This document shows positions 36,055 through 47,325 of a stretch of 64,000 nt of DNA, in pieces. Positions within the stretch are counted from its first letter, which is position 1, and each line of letters begins with the position of its first letter. The position numbers were made by a program, and so were the translations under genes. Below the pieces are notes generated by a model that made no database searches, was not told the origin of the DNA, and saw only the letters and a program-made list of their open reading frames with translations. The DNA comes from Pagrus major (lineage: Eukaryota > Chordata > Actinopteri > Spariformes > Sparidae), in assembly GCF_040436345.1 (NCBI RefSeq), contig NC_133233.1, positions 11,861,381 to 11,925,380 on the forward strand, read 5' to 3'.

Positions 36055-36769
36055 CTGTAATCAACACACAAAACAACAGATTTTATACAGTTTAAAAGAA
36101 AGTAATACAAGGGTTAACATGTTCAAACAGAGAGGAATCAACAGTCTTTTGAGAGACACACACCAAGGCTTCTCCTGTATATCAGTCTTCGTTCTGACAT
36201 CTGGGTCCCCACAGTCCTGGTCACAGGGACACTACACTGACAGGCCACATCTGCTCTTTTTGAACATAACGCAGCTGCCCCCCTCAAAAACAGCACACTC
36301 ATTAAAGTTACAACATAAACCCTGAATGAATAGGCCTATAGATGTTAAGAATAAGATATTTTAACAACTTTACCCTTTTGGGACCACATCATATTTACCT
36401 TTTATACCAAGCCTAGGTTTACCCTTTTAATATTTCACAATCACTGGATGCATTTCTGATGTTGAAGGCAAAACAATGCAGCCTTCATATAAAACGTATA
36501 AAAGGCTACATAAACTGCTTACAAATAATTAACGGTGTTATTGATTACATTCAGTCATCCATGTCCCCCTTCCTTTGCAATCTTTTCACAACACAACTGT
36601 TGTTCCAATCATCTGCACCCTCAACTGGTTGCCAGTGTTGCACTACCTTACGTTGCTAACGCTAGCCAGCTAAGGTTAACGTTTCTTATGCTAGCTAATG
36701 TTACGTTGTTAATGCCAGCTAATGCTAACACTAAATTAACGTATTGGCTTTTATAAATGGAATCGTGAT

Positions 36770-36953
36770 CAATATACAAAAAATATACAAACCAACAAAT
36801 TTACAAGAAAAACCTAATTAATGTTAAAGTGAAAACAGATTTCTACAAAGTAATTAAGCTGATTAATTAAAAATATATAATGTAAAATAAGTGATTGCAA
36901 AAGTAAACAATTAGGGGGTGAATACTTTTTATTGGCGCTGTATGTAAGGTAGT
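36770..36953. mobile_element. Tc1/mariner terminal remnant
   Basis: It ends GGGGGTGAATACTTTTTATT plus GGCGCTGTA, the terminal motif of teleost Tc1-like elements. AAAGTGAAAACAGATTTCTA precedes it, which belongs to the same family's subterminal region. Non-coding. Confidence 0.6.
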
Positions 36954-38111
36954 GTTTGTCAGTCTTGGTGTTTCATATATGTCCCTGCCCCAACACACCT
37001 GATTCAAATAAATAGTTCGTTATCAGGCTTCAGCAGAGCTGGATGACGAGCTGATCATTTGAATCCAACCCTCGTGTTAGTGACATCATCTTGCTGAACA
37101 GTCACCAAAACCAGTAACTTAAACTTTGTAGAGTTGGTCCGGTATATTAACAGCTCACAGAGCTACCAAACTAACCTTTCACATTACTGCAGTTGTCAGT
37201 ATGGCCAGATTTATTGTGATGTCCACCTTTGTTAACACTTTTTCTGTGTCGAGGTGACGGTCACGTTGGTGTTGATGACATATGTTGAGCGAGACGATGT
37301 AGTTCACTCAGTGCTTTAACACAAACTAGGTGAATAAACGTTGGTACCTGTATATCACTGAGGGGTGTGAGTATTACTTAGGCCTAAGCAGTGGTTGACT
37401 TCAGTAGCCTGGCAGTGAGTTGCACAGAGAACATTGTTTCATCAGAAACTTCGGCCAATAAAGTAAATACTTAGATGCTTTAGCCCTGTTGGGTTCCCAG
37501 GATAAATGCATGGCATTGCATCAGGATTCAGAATCAACTTTTTGGCAAATCCCATGGACCTTTGACAGAAATTCATGAAACATTTCTTACTAAAATGTTC
37601 ACCACAAACACGGACTCCCACTGCATTTGTGGGTCTGCTTAAGTGCTGTCTATAAATAGAAAAAATAAAAGTCCATCCATTTCTGTTTCAGCTCAGGATT
37701 CCTTGGCAAATAGTGGATGGAGGCTCTAGGCTTTGGTGTGCATCCAAAAACAGCACAGTCTGACATGTTAACAGAAGTGGACTCTCCACAACTCCTCCCA
37801 CTGGAGCTGCTTTCACTTTCAAGCATCTTTTCTGTGTGCTGGAAGTCTCAGATTTCCACATTGAGGCTTGTTTAATATCCATCAACAGTGATGCATACTG
37901 AACCATGGCTGGCTTCAGGTTTGTGATGTCACAAATATCTGCACGCAGACATCTCAACTTGTTTTTAACAACAGACAAACTCCTCCATGAGCAATAGCGT
38001 TAGTCTGTTAATCTAAATAGTTAGGCTCAGCGATGGTGCTTGTTCCATCCACATTATTCAAAAACCGTGATGGAATTAAAACTTCAACTTCAAATAATGG
38101 TTATGTTTACT

Positions 38112-38531
38112 ACAGGGCTATTCACACTGCACAGAGTTGACTCTTGGATAACTTAGGCCCTTTGCATACACACATAGTTAAACCAGACTTAACCTAAGCC
38201 CAGGGCTATAGGATTCACTATGCAGTCATGCTGGCCCTGGGCTAAATATCCATTGCAACATGTAGCTAATGTTTGCTTCTACAATGCTGTATGACTTCTC
38301 TGTTTACTTTAGCCCAGTTTCACACTGGCCCTATTTATAGTTATTTTTTTAACTCCACAAACTCTGGGCTAACACTGCTCTGGAGCAGTGCCAGCAATCC
38401 CAATTCTTTGGTGGGCTAAAGTCGAGGTTAGCCCACTAAAGAATGTACCAGGATTGTGCCAGTGTGAACGCTTTCTTAGGCTCGGACTAAGAAGGTTGTA
38501 AGAGTGGTGGTGTGCGGTGTGAAGAGCCTGT
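38112..38531. mobile_element. Palindromic MITE
   Basis: ACAGGGCTATTCACACTGC at the left is matched, inverted, by GGTGTGAAGAGCCTGT at the right. Inside are repeated complementary words (AGCCCAGGGCTATA, CCCTGGGCTAAA, TTAGCCCACTAAAG). 420 bp, non-coding, hAT-like in look. Confidence 0.6.
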
Positions 38532-39419
38532 AAACTTTTAGTCTGCAAACAGTTTTAGAAGTGAACCAAATTGCATTTAAAACAACAATGGGAGCCAGTT
38601 TCACTCTCCATGGGGTCCTGGGGCTTTTGTGAAGAGGCCCCTCATATTTAATTTATCATTACGCTGACATACATCGTATTCCAAAGTATGGAGAGAGACA
38701 TTTGAAGTTCTTTAAATTACTTCAAACCAAATGGCACACAGTGAATCTAGGGCTCAGGGCCCTGGTAATCCAGCCTGGTATGTCAGAGAAACTGTGGCTC
38801 ATTAGATCGTTTTGTAGGAGCTAAAAAATGGAGGTATATGTCAAACATTTACAGATAATGAGATTAAGGAACCCTGGGCACAGATCAAATGCCTCAAACG
38901 CCCGCGGTCCCACAAAGCACAACCCAGGCACACATGAAGGTAGCCTGATTTCTTTTAGTTGTGGCATCCTCCGAGTAAAAGGGGAAGACTTAAATATTAT
39001 CGCTCAAGCCTTTGCTCTGGAGGTTTATTTAGTAAGCCGCACATGATGCCAAACGATTACCAAGCACAATGATCTCTTAACACGTACTGTCTAGTAAAGC
39101 AGTGAGCTGGGCAGATGTTGTTTGCAGAATAATTAAAGATAATTAGCACAAAAAAAAGAAAAGAAAAAAGAGTTATATGCCTACCAAGATGCATTAATCT
39201 GTGGGATGCACCATGACATGTTTTAATCACTTAAATAAATCTATAATATATAAATAACCTATAAACTTTGCTTGACTTCTTAATATAGTAACACTGCACA
39301 ACCCAGATCATCATCCTGTGTCGGCTTTAGTGGGTTCTTCCTCGGTTCTTTAGCTCTGTGTGTTTGTTGTGGTTGGTTTAGTGTTACAGTACTTTGTGTA
39401 CCTGCTGTGTTACTGTATT

Positions 39420-39718
39420 CTCCGTCAGTCACCGTCCTGGCTGCTGTCTGGAGGTGCTGATCACGTGACGGCGAAAGGGCAGGGGCACGCGCAGGGTTTT
39501 TTCACACTTTTGTAAACAACATGGCGATTCACGGACTGGCCCTGCTGCTAGCCGACTGAACAAACACTGTGCTGTCACACCTTCTGCCTCTTCGTGCGGT
39601 GAACGTCACACGCTGGACCCCGTTGAAGTCACCCCGTCGGGCAAATTGTTAACTTCGCACCGACACGACAACGAGCTGGACTGACGAGCTGTCAAGAAGA
39701 CCGTTTGACAGTCAAACG
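39420..39718 (+). promoter_or_regulatory. dcaf11 promoter and untranslated exon 1
   Basis: CpG-rich DNA with a palindromic E-box TCACGTGAC (39461-39469, USF/TFE type) and AACATGGCG (39518-39526, YY1-like). The non-coding exon ends at a strong donor (ACGGTAAGT, exon end 39718). It carries a 12-codon upstream ORF, 39521-39559. Confidence 0.6.
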
Positions 39719-40088
39719 GTAAGTCGTTAGCATTTTTAGCTAGTTAGCTCAACAAAACCATCCTCTTTATCTTGATCACGGTAAGCTAACCTACGGGGCA
39801 AATGTGCTGTTCTGTTTCTGTGCCGAACACGTCATTTGTCGATCTGAAGAAGTGGAAGTACAGTGACTAGAGCAAATAACTCGTACTAATTTTAGTTTAG
39901 CTAACGCAGGTGTGTGTTTTTAGCCATTGTTGCCTTACTTCTGGTTTCACATTTCCTCTCTAGATCAGTTCACACACACACACTCTCTCTCTCACACACT
40001 GTACTTGTGTTCACCTGGCTTCCGCCAGGTAAATCTAAGACTGTCATTCAATGTCAAATGATTCTCCCTACCAGGCCCTCTTCAGTCT

Positions 40089-40187
40089 ATGGGCTCTCAG
40101 TCCAGTTCTGGGATGTCTGGTGGAAGGGGCTCTTCCAGTGGCAACCCAGCTGAGCAGTCTGATACAACAGAACCGAACCAGAGCAGC

Positions 40188-40220
<33 letters not shown>

Positions 40221-43200
40221 CGAGGCCGCAGGACGGCTGACAGGCAGCAAGGGGACAGACAGCCGGCATCAGAGGAGGACGTTGACTTAGCTGAAGTGCT
40301 GGCTTACCTACTGAGGAGGTGAATTGAGTTCCACGATAACTCAGAATCTTCCAGGCAGAAACAGGCAAAAAAAATAAATAAATAGAAGCAATACAATTTT
40401 CAATTTGAGAGCTCAAACCAAGACTGACTTCACTAGGCCAAGATGACCCCCTTTAAACTAATAGCCCCTCCCCTGGGCATATTTACTTACATAAAAACAT
40501 ACAATTAACAATATTATCTGGCAGAGAGAAGTGTAAGTAAGTGTATGAATATTTTCCACCGCTGTCTAAAATTTCCCCCATATCCAAAACAAGTTAATTG
40601 GCAACAAAATAACAATAGAAAATAATTGGATAATTGGATAATGGGATAATTGGAAAATAAAAAGCATTTTTATGCTGATCACATGACCCTCAAAACACAC
40701 AAAACGCTCTTCTTAGCAGAGGAAATTGTTACGCCCATGTTTTGCCAGTCAAACTCATGAATGTGAGATGATAAGATGAACATGCAACATTTCATCACAC
40801 GGTGAATGAGAGTAATGTTTGTGTGAATATATGCGTACAGGAAACAGCAAAACAACCAAGTGTGTGCCCTTGATCATGCTACTGAAACAGTTGCAAAAAG
40901 AGCTATAATTGCAAGTTTTTTTTTTTAACTATTTAGCGAGCGGATCAGAGAAATGTGTGGTGTGTGTGTAGGTGTGTGCGCTGCCTGCAGGCAGGGACAC
41001 AACGGAGAAATGCGGGGTGTGTGTGCGTCTGTGTATGCGGTGTTCGTGTGTATGTGCGCAGCCTGTAACCAGCGACACAACTATGGAGAAATATGCGGTG
41101 CGTGTGTACTGCGTGTGTGTGTACTGCAGACAGTCAGTGACGGAGCTGCTCTGTGTTTACTACTGGTCTACTAATTACCGGATCCGATATTCAGCGTTTA
41201 TCTGATTATTATTGTTTTTTATTCGATTGCTGATAAAATAAATTCATTTAAAAATTCACTTCTTTGGCTCAGATGTAGCATGCAATCTGGAAAGCAACTA
41301 GTAACCTAAGTTATCAAATAAATGTAGTGGAGTACAAAATTTGCCCTCAAAATGTAGTGGAGTGGAAGTTAAAATTAGCAAAACAATGGAAATACTCAAG
41401 TAAGGTACAAGTACCTCAGATTTGCACTCAAGTAAATGTACTTTACATTCCATGACTGGCAACTACCAGAACAAATGTAACTACTCAAACTACGATCTTT
41501 GCTTGATTGTAAAGTGTCATGGTTATGAAAAGGTGTAACAGTTCCTGTTTCGGCTGGAGAGAGGAAACTTCGTCTCGATGCTTGCTGCTGCCCTAGACTT
41601 CGATGACGGGTGCTTCATTCAGCTGGGAGTGTGACTACAGAGTTTACTTCATGATGGCGTTGGACTATGTTGGCTCCGGTTTGCAAAAGGCCCATAGAAA
41701 AGAAGTAACGCTTGTCACATCTTTATTATGTGACAGTTTATTAGATACTCTCAAAGTAGAGGGAAAGCTCACAGTGTTATTACCTCCCTGCCAAGAGAGC
41801 AAATAAGTGAAACATCACATTACATTCCAGTGTTACTAGAGTGGGGGTTGGGAGTTTCCCGTCCCTATTCCAGGTTGATTTTAATTCAGTTAAGTTGTTG
41901 GGAATTTTTTGAATAACACCAAAAACCACAACTAACAGAATAGTTTTCAGCACTTGGATCTGATCCATGACAGTGGCCTCCAGTGATAACACAGCAAGAG
42001 GAGTCAGTAGTAGAAAGTACAAGGATCTGGAAGAGTTGAAATGAATAAGTAGCACTCTCATTTCTCACTTCAGTTAACATTTAACTACTCTGGAGCAAGC
42101 TACTGATCCCCCATCTGTTACAGTGGAGCTGCATCGTGAAAAACAGAAGACTGTTGTTTTACCCACAGCACAATAGCCTTTGTGCAGGCAGGTGTCTTTG
42201 CAGCTTTGTTTTCTGAATGAGTATTTCAAGTGTTATTAATTTAAGATGTCTGTTCCACTGTTCCCTGTTATTCCTTGAAATTCTTTTTTTAGGTGCTCTC
42301 TTTGCTGTAGAGGGTTGGATTGATTTGATCGTCTTGTATCACCATTTAGACTGATTGGTCCTTGGGCTGATGTGAGTTTGTGTGTGCAGGGGCCAGGTCA
42401 GACTGGTCCATGGCAGTGGAGCCACAGGGCTGCAGCTGGTCCAGTCATACTCTGACTCTGATGAGGACAGCGACGGAGCCTGGGAGGGTCGGCTGGGGGA
42501 CCGCTACAATCCACCAGGTAACCTCATACTAACACTTTTCACTGCAAACTATATTGTATCTGACTTTATAGTATTTTAGAGCCCCTCGCCGTCACTCCTC
42601 TGCTGAAAACATAAGGTTTTAACAGCCAAACACATCTGAGAGCTTGTGAAGGTCAGTTTGAACTAAAACATTTACTTAAATGTAAAATGGAGACATTTCA
42701 ATATTTTGTACAACAATTTAATCTATAAAGCCCTTCAAAACTGGTTAACAACTAACAGTTTAATTTCGATAGTGAGTTCTGTGTTTCTTGTCCTCAGTAT
42801 CATTTGATATCAGAAAACAAAAAAATGATTGACGAATGGTCATTAAAATATTAATATTGACTACAATGACTACATTTACATGCACACTAAAATTTCTCTA
42901 TTTTTCCAAATTTGATATGGCTCATGTCAGCCTGTTCCATTTGGACATATGGAATTATTCCAAATGTAGCATTTTCAGACTGGGTGATTTGCTGTAAGTA
43001 GCATTTTTTGGAAATGTATACACTGAAATCTGAATATGCATCTCAAATGGGGTTTTTACGGCAGTAAAAAGGAAACAGACACACTGCCTGTTTCCTGTTT
43101 ACGGTCAGCTCTGTGTGTCGTCATGGATAATTTGGATACACACACCAACTAGCCAGCAATTTGGAAAAGTGGAGGCGCATGCCCAAAAGAAAAGCCCCCA

Positions 43201-46200
43201 TTTCTGTTCTCAAGGAGAAACATACCCACTTCCACGTTTAAACATTATGAAAGACTTGGATATCATCAGGTTTTGGTTATGCACAAATATTGCAATGCTG
43301 ACATTTTCAAGAAGGTGTTTGAAGGAATAAAAGAGAGAGGTTGTGCTCACATGGTCTGTCAAGTCTGCCACCATTGAAATACTAAGAGAGAATTTTATTT
43401 TGACTCAAAAGAATTAAAATGGTACAAGCGGTTCCAGCTGTGAGACACGTATGTCACGGGACATGACACGTTATTGCACGTTAATCTGAATATGCAGAGC
43501 TGCACGTAAACAGGAATATTAGAAGAATATTTATTTCAATAGCCATGTGAACAGTTTAGTAGGAATATTGTCCTTTTAGTCACTGTGTCAGTTGTAGAAA
43601 AGACCAAAATTCTATTTTCATAAATATGCAGGACTGTTGAATCAGAATGTAATTTATGTAACAAGGTGTAAAAGTTTGATTTGTGTGTGTTGCCTTTTAA
43701 GTGGACACCCAACCTGACACACATGAGGTGGACCGGAGTGAGATCCGGACTCAGATCCTTCTGGCCACAGCCTCCTCCGCCCAGAAAGGCCGACACAGTT
43801 TCACCCACATGCTAACAGAGGTCAGACCACAGAGATAAGATAGCATGAAAATGCTTGAATGTAATTCGCAGATTCCCAAGATGATGATGATTTGTTTTCA
43901 TTAGTTTCATCCAGTTTTACAAGACATTTTTGAAACAATTAAGAGCTCTACTTTGGCATAACAAGTTTTCAACCCGATTCTTTCCGTATTTTTTTGAGAT
44001 GACTTAAGTCACTAACTTGTTTGTGTTGGCTAGTTTAATTCCTGATGTTTCTCACCAGTTTGATGTTCTCTTCTCTGATGAACTCTTTGCTGTTTAGAGA
44101 GAACAAGGCAGATGTAGAGGCTCCAGTTTTTCCCATGGAGAGTGCAGTCGTATCCGCACACAGTAAGTGATCTTTAAACTCTACACATTTCCAATATTTC
44201 TCAACAAACTACCACAAGGTGACACGGAGACTGAATGCGAATCAGTTAGATCACAAAAGTGGCACATTATGATCCATTTCATGTGACTGATTGCTGTATA
44301 TTTTTTGTGTAAATCTACAACATGACCTGATGTTTACTCACACTCCTGTCTGTCACTGTCAAATTATATTGACCCTTGTTCCTTTGCAGTTTTCTGCCAA
44401 ACCATGTGTCCCACAAGGATACTTACCTGCAGAAAGCCTTCTGTGGAGTGTACAGCGAGGATGGCAACATGTTTCTCTCTGCCTGCCAAGGTAAATAACC
44501 CCAAGTTCCAAGATGAGAACCCAGAGGAACTGAATCGGATCTGATAATCATTTGTTTAAAACCACTTAGTCCCCCAAATAATTAAGGCCATCAGATTTGT
44601 GTAAAACAAACAAAAAGTTCTTAGAAAATACCAAATCTAGTAGCACTATGTCATATTAATTCGTTCATTCATTCCTTTGATTACAGCTAGCCATTATTTT
44701 TTTAAACTTTTTTCTGTTGTTTGCTTTAGACCAGAACATCCGCTTATACGACACCTCCAGGGGGCGCTTTCACCTACGGCGAACAGTGAAGGCTCGTGAT
44801 GTGGGCTGGAGCGTGCTGGACGTTTGCTTCACCCCTGACGCACAACATGTGCTCTACTCCAGCTGGTCTGACTACAGTAAGGCTAGGGACCTGTAAGATC
44901 GTCATCAGTCGATGATGCTAATTAGTGACGTGTTTTGTTCGCAAGAGTCATGGCTTGGACAGCTAGTGATCCCCTAAAACGCATCCATACTATCCACATG
45001 TGGCTTTTACTGATGATGCAGTAACTCTTGTCCCTGTAACTTAAGCATGTTGCAGTTAGCTGAGCTACAGTGCCAAGAAAAAGAAAGCAGAAAACACAAT
45101 AGGCTAAAGTATGGCTGGACAATATGGCCTTAGTATACTATTGATATTTTTAGACAGTATACAATAAATATGTTGATATTTTGAATTCTCCTCCTTCATA
45201 AATGCTATGACTGTGTGACAGAATCAAATATCACAATATTATTGACTAAATACCTTTTTATATTGATTTTGCGTCGATGTTGTAGGGATGACAATTGGTA
45301 CTTTTATAAAAATATTCACACAATCAGATTTTTGATAAATAATCATCAGTAATGTGGATATGATGACTAAGTGAGTAAAGGCAAGTATTAAAACAAGTAC
45401 AACACTCTGGTAAGGGCCCATGTCCACATAATGTGTTTTTCTGAGCACAAGCATATTTTTTTTCCACTTGTTCCTGATGAGAGAGCGTATGCAGTGCCCG
45501 GCATCTTTTTTCAGAGCACTCTGAGCGCTTCTAGGTGAAAATCTGAACTTTTTTAGAAGGGCACTGGGGTCGTCACCATTGCTCTTTTTCAGGCAACCAA
45601 TCATATAATAGATCGAGTGCGACTCGTACCTGTCGCCCTGGTTTCCAAGAAAATGGAGGAGAATCTTGTTCTGGTCGTGTCTGTCTATCCTGAGCTTTAT
45701 CAGACAGAAAAGGCAATTTGTTGGAGCACATCATACAAAATCCTAAACTGAGTGGTGTGCTTTTATCACCCTACCAGTTGTAAGCTGTGTAGTCTGCCCT
45801 CTGTTGCCATAATGTTAGCTAATGTCAGTCAAAACCAATGTGCAGCATCTTTTCTATCACAGCACAAGTGCTTCAACCCAGCGCTCCCAAGTGCCCTGCC
45901 AGCACTTTTCTGCTGGAAAAACATATAAAGTGGACAGGGGCCCTAAGGTCAGAAAATGACTGTACTGTACTGTAATGCAGCCTTCAAAGTCATGAACAGG
46001 GTTACACTTATGTCATACCAAGATACAACAATATCCCAAATGTGAAACGATATATAGTCTCATATTACGATAATGATATATTATTGATATTAAGCTAATA
46101 AAGCAGAAACGGTTGCAAAACAAACAGGAAACTAAATCAAGACGACCAAAAAGACACAAAGTCAAAACACAACAGGCAGAGGCTGAGAGTGAACAAGACC

Positions 46201-47033
46201 AACAGTCCCCACTTCAGAAGCCGCTCTCTTCTGATGCCGGCACAGGAGCTTTTAAGCTTCATTACCAGGCCAGGTGCACCTCATTGAGCAATTAGATGTA
46301 GTATACCTGGGCAGAGTGAGAGAGGACAGGAGGGGGGAAAAGGACAAACAGCACAGGGAGCAGATTAAGCTGAAAAATGGCCATAATAGAAAAATAAAAG
46401 TAATGTCCATGGCTTGTAAACTTCTTTCTGCCAACAATTCCAAAATGCTTCAGTATGTGTCACATTTTATAGATGCAATAAAATACTGTCATTTGAACCT
46501 ACACCTGTCAGTGATGACGCTGATGATTCATGAATGTGTGAAATCTCAATTTACAGCCCAAGATAGAGTGAATTACTGTGTTTCTTTTGAAATGAGGATT
46601 TCTGACACAGTTTAAGTTTTATGTTGGTAGGCAATATCAACTAAAGCTAGAACGACGTATCTTTCTATTGTAGCCCAGCAGATCAAAGATGTGATATTCA
46701 GCTTCAGAAAACACTGAAAATCAAATCGTTGCATGTTTTTGCAGCATGACTGTTAATACATGGTTGTGTTCTGCCAGTACGTGTTCGTAGAATGTGTTGT
46801 TGTATTCAGACGTTCTCTCTCTGTGTCTTCCCCACAGTTCATTTGTGCAGTATAGATGGAGACAGTGAAAACCACACCGCCCTGGACCTCAAGTTAGTGT
46901 TTCCCTCATAGTAACTTATAGCATTACGGAGCAGGTAATCTATCATTCCCTACAGGCCGGCCCTCCTCTCCCTTCATTACCACCTGGATGAATGATGCTG
47001 TCAGAACTTGTCACCTCAACATTCATCCTCTCG

Positions 47034-47114
<81 letters not shown>

Positions 47115-47291
47115 AATTGGAGAGCTCATTATTTCAACAAAGCGCTGCCATTACACTCACACCACTCCTAACAATAGCATTGTTTAAGAGTTGATTGGTG
47201 CCTTCATCAAGCTTTTTTGGTGTGGGATGACATGCAGTAGACAGTGTTGTTGTGATTCAATATTGGTGCCACTGCTGTAGTGTTAACCTGC

Positions 47292-47325
<34 letters not shown>

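Larger units (their letters stand above)
33948..39420. other. Intergenic region thtpa-dcaf11
   Basis: 5.5 kb containing the thtpa 3' UTR (to about 34.23 kb), three repeat remnants listed separately, degenerate GCTAACGTTAGC-type words at 36650-36740, and one orphan candidate exon. A 96-codon minus frame at 37688-37978 is unrecognised and has no supporting signals. Confidence 0.5.

Noticed and set aside
37688-37978. 96-codon minus frame between thtpa and dcaf11
   Set aside because: Not recognised and no splice or promoter support; could be repeat DNA.
47035-47322. Regular repeats considered as a possible array of biological units
   Set aside because: Simple TG microsatellites; no spacer structure, so not CRISPR-like, and this is vertebrate DNA.
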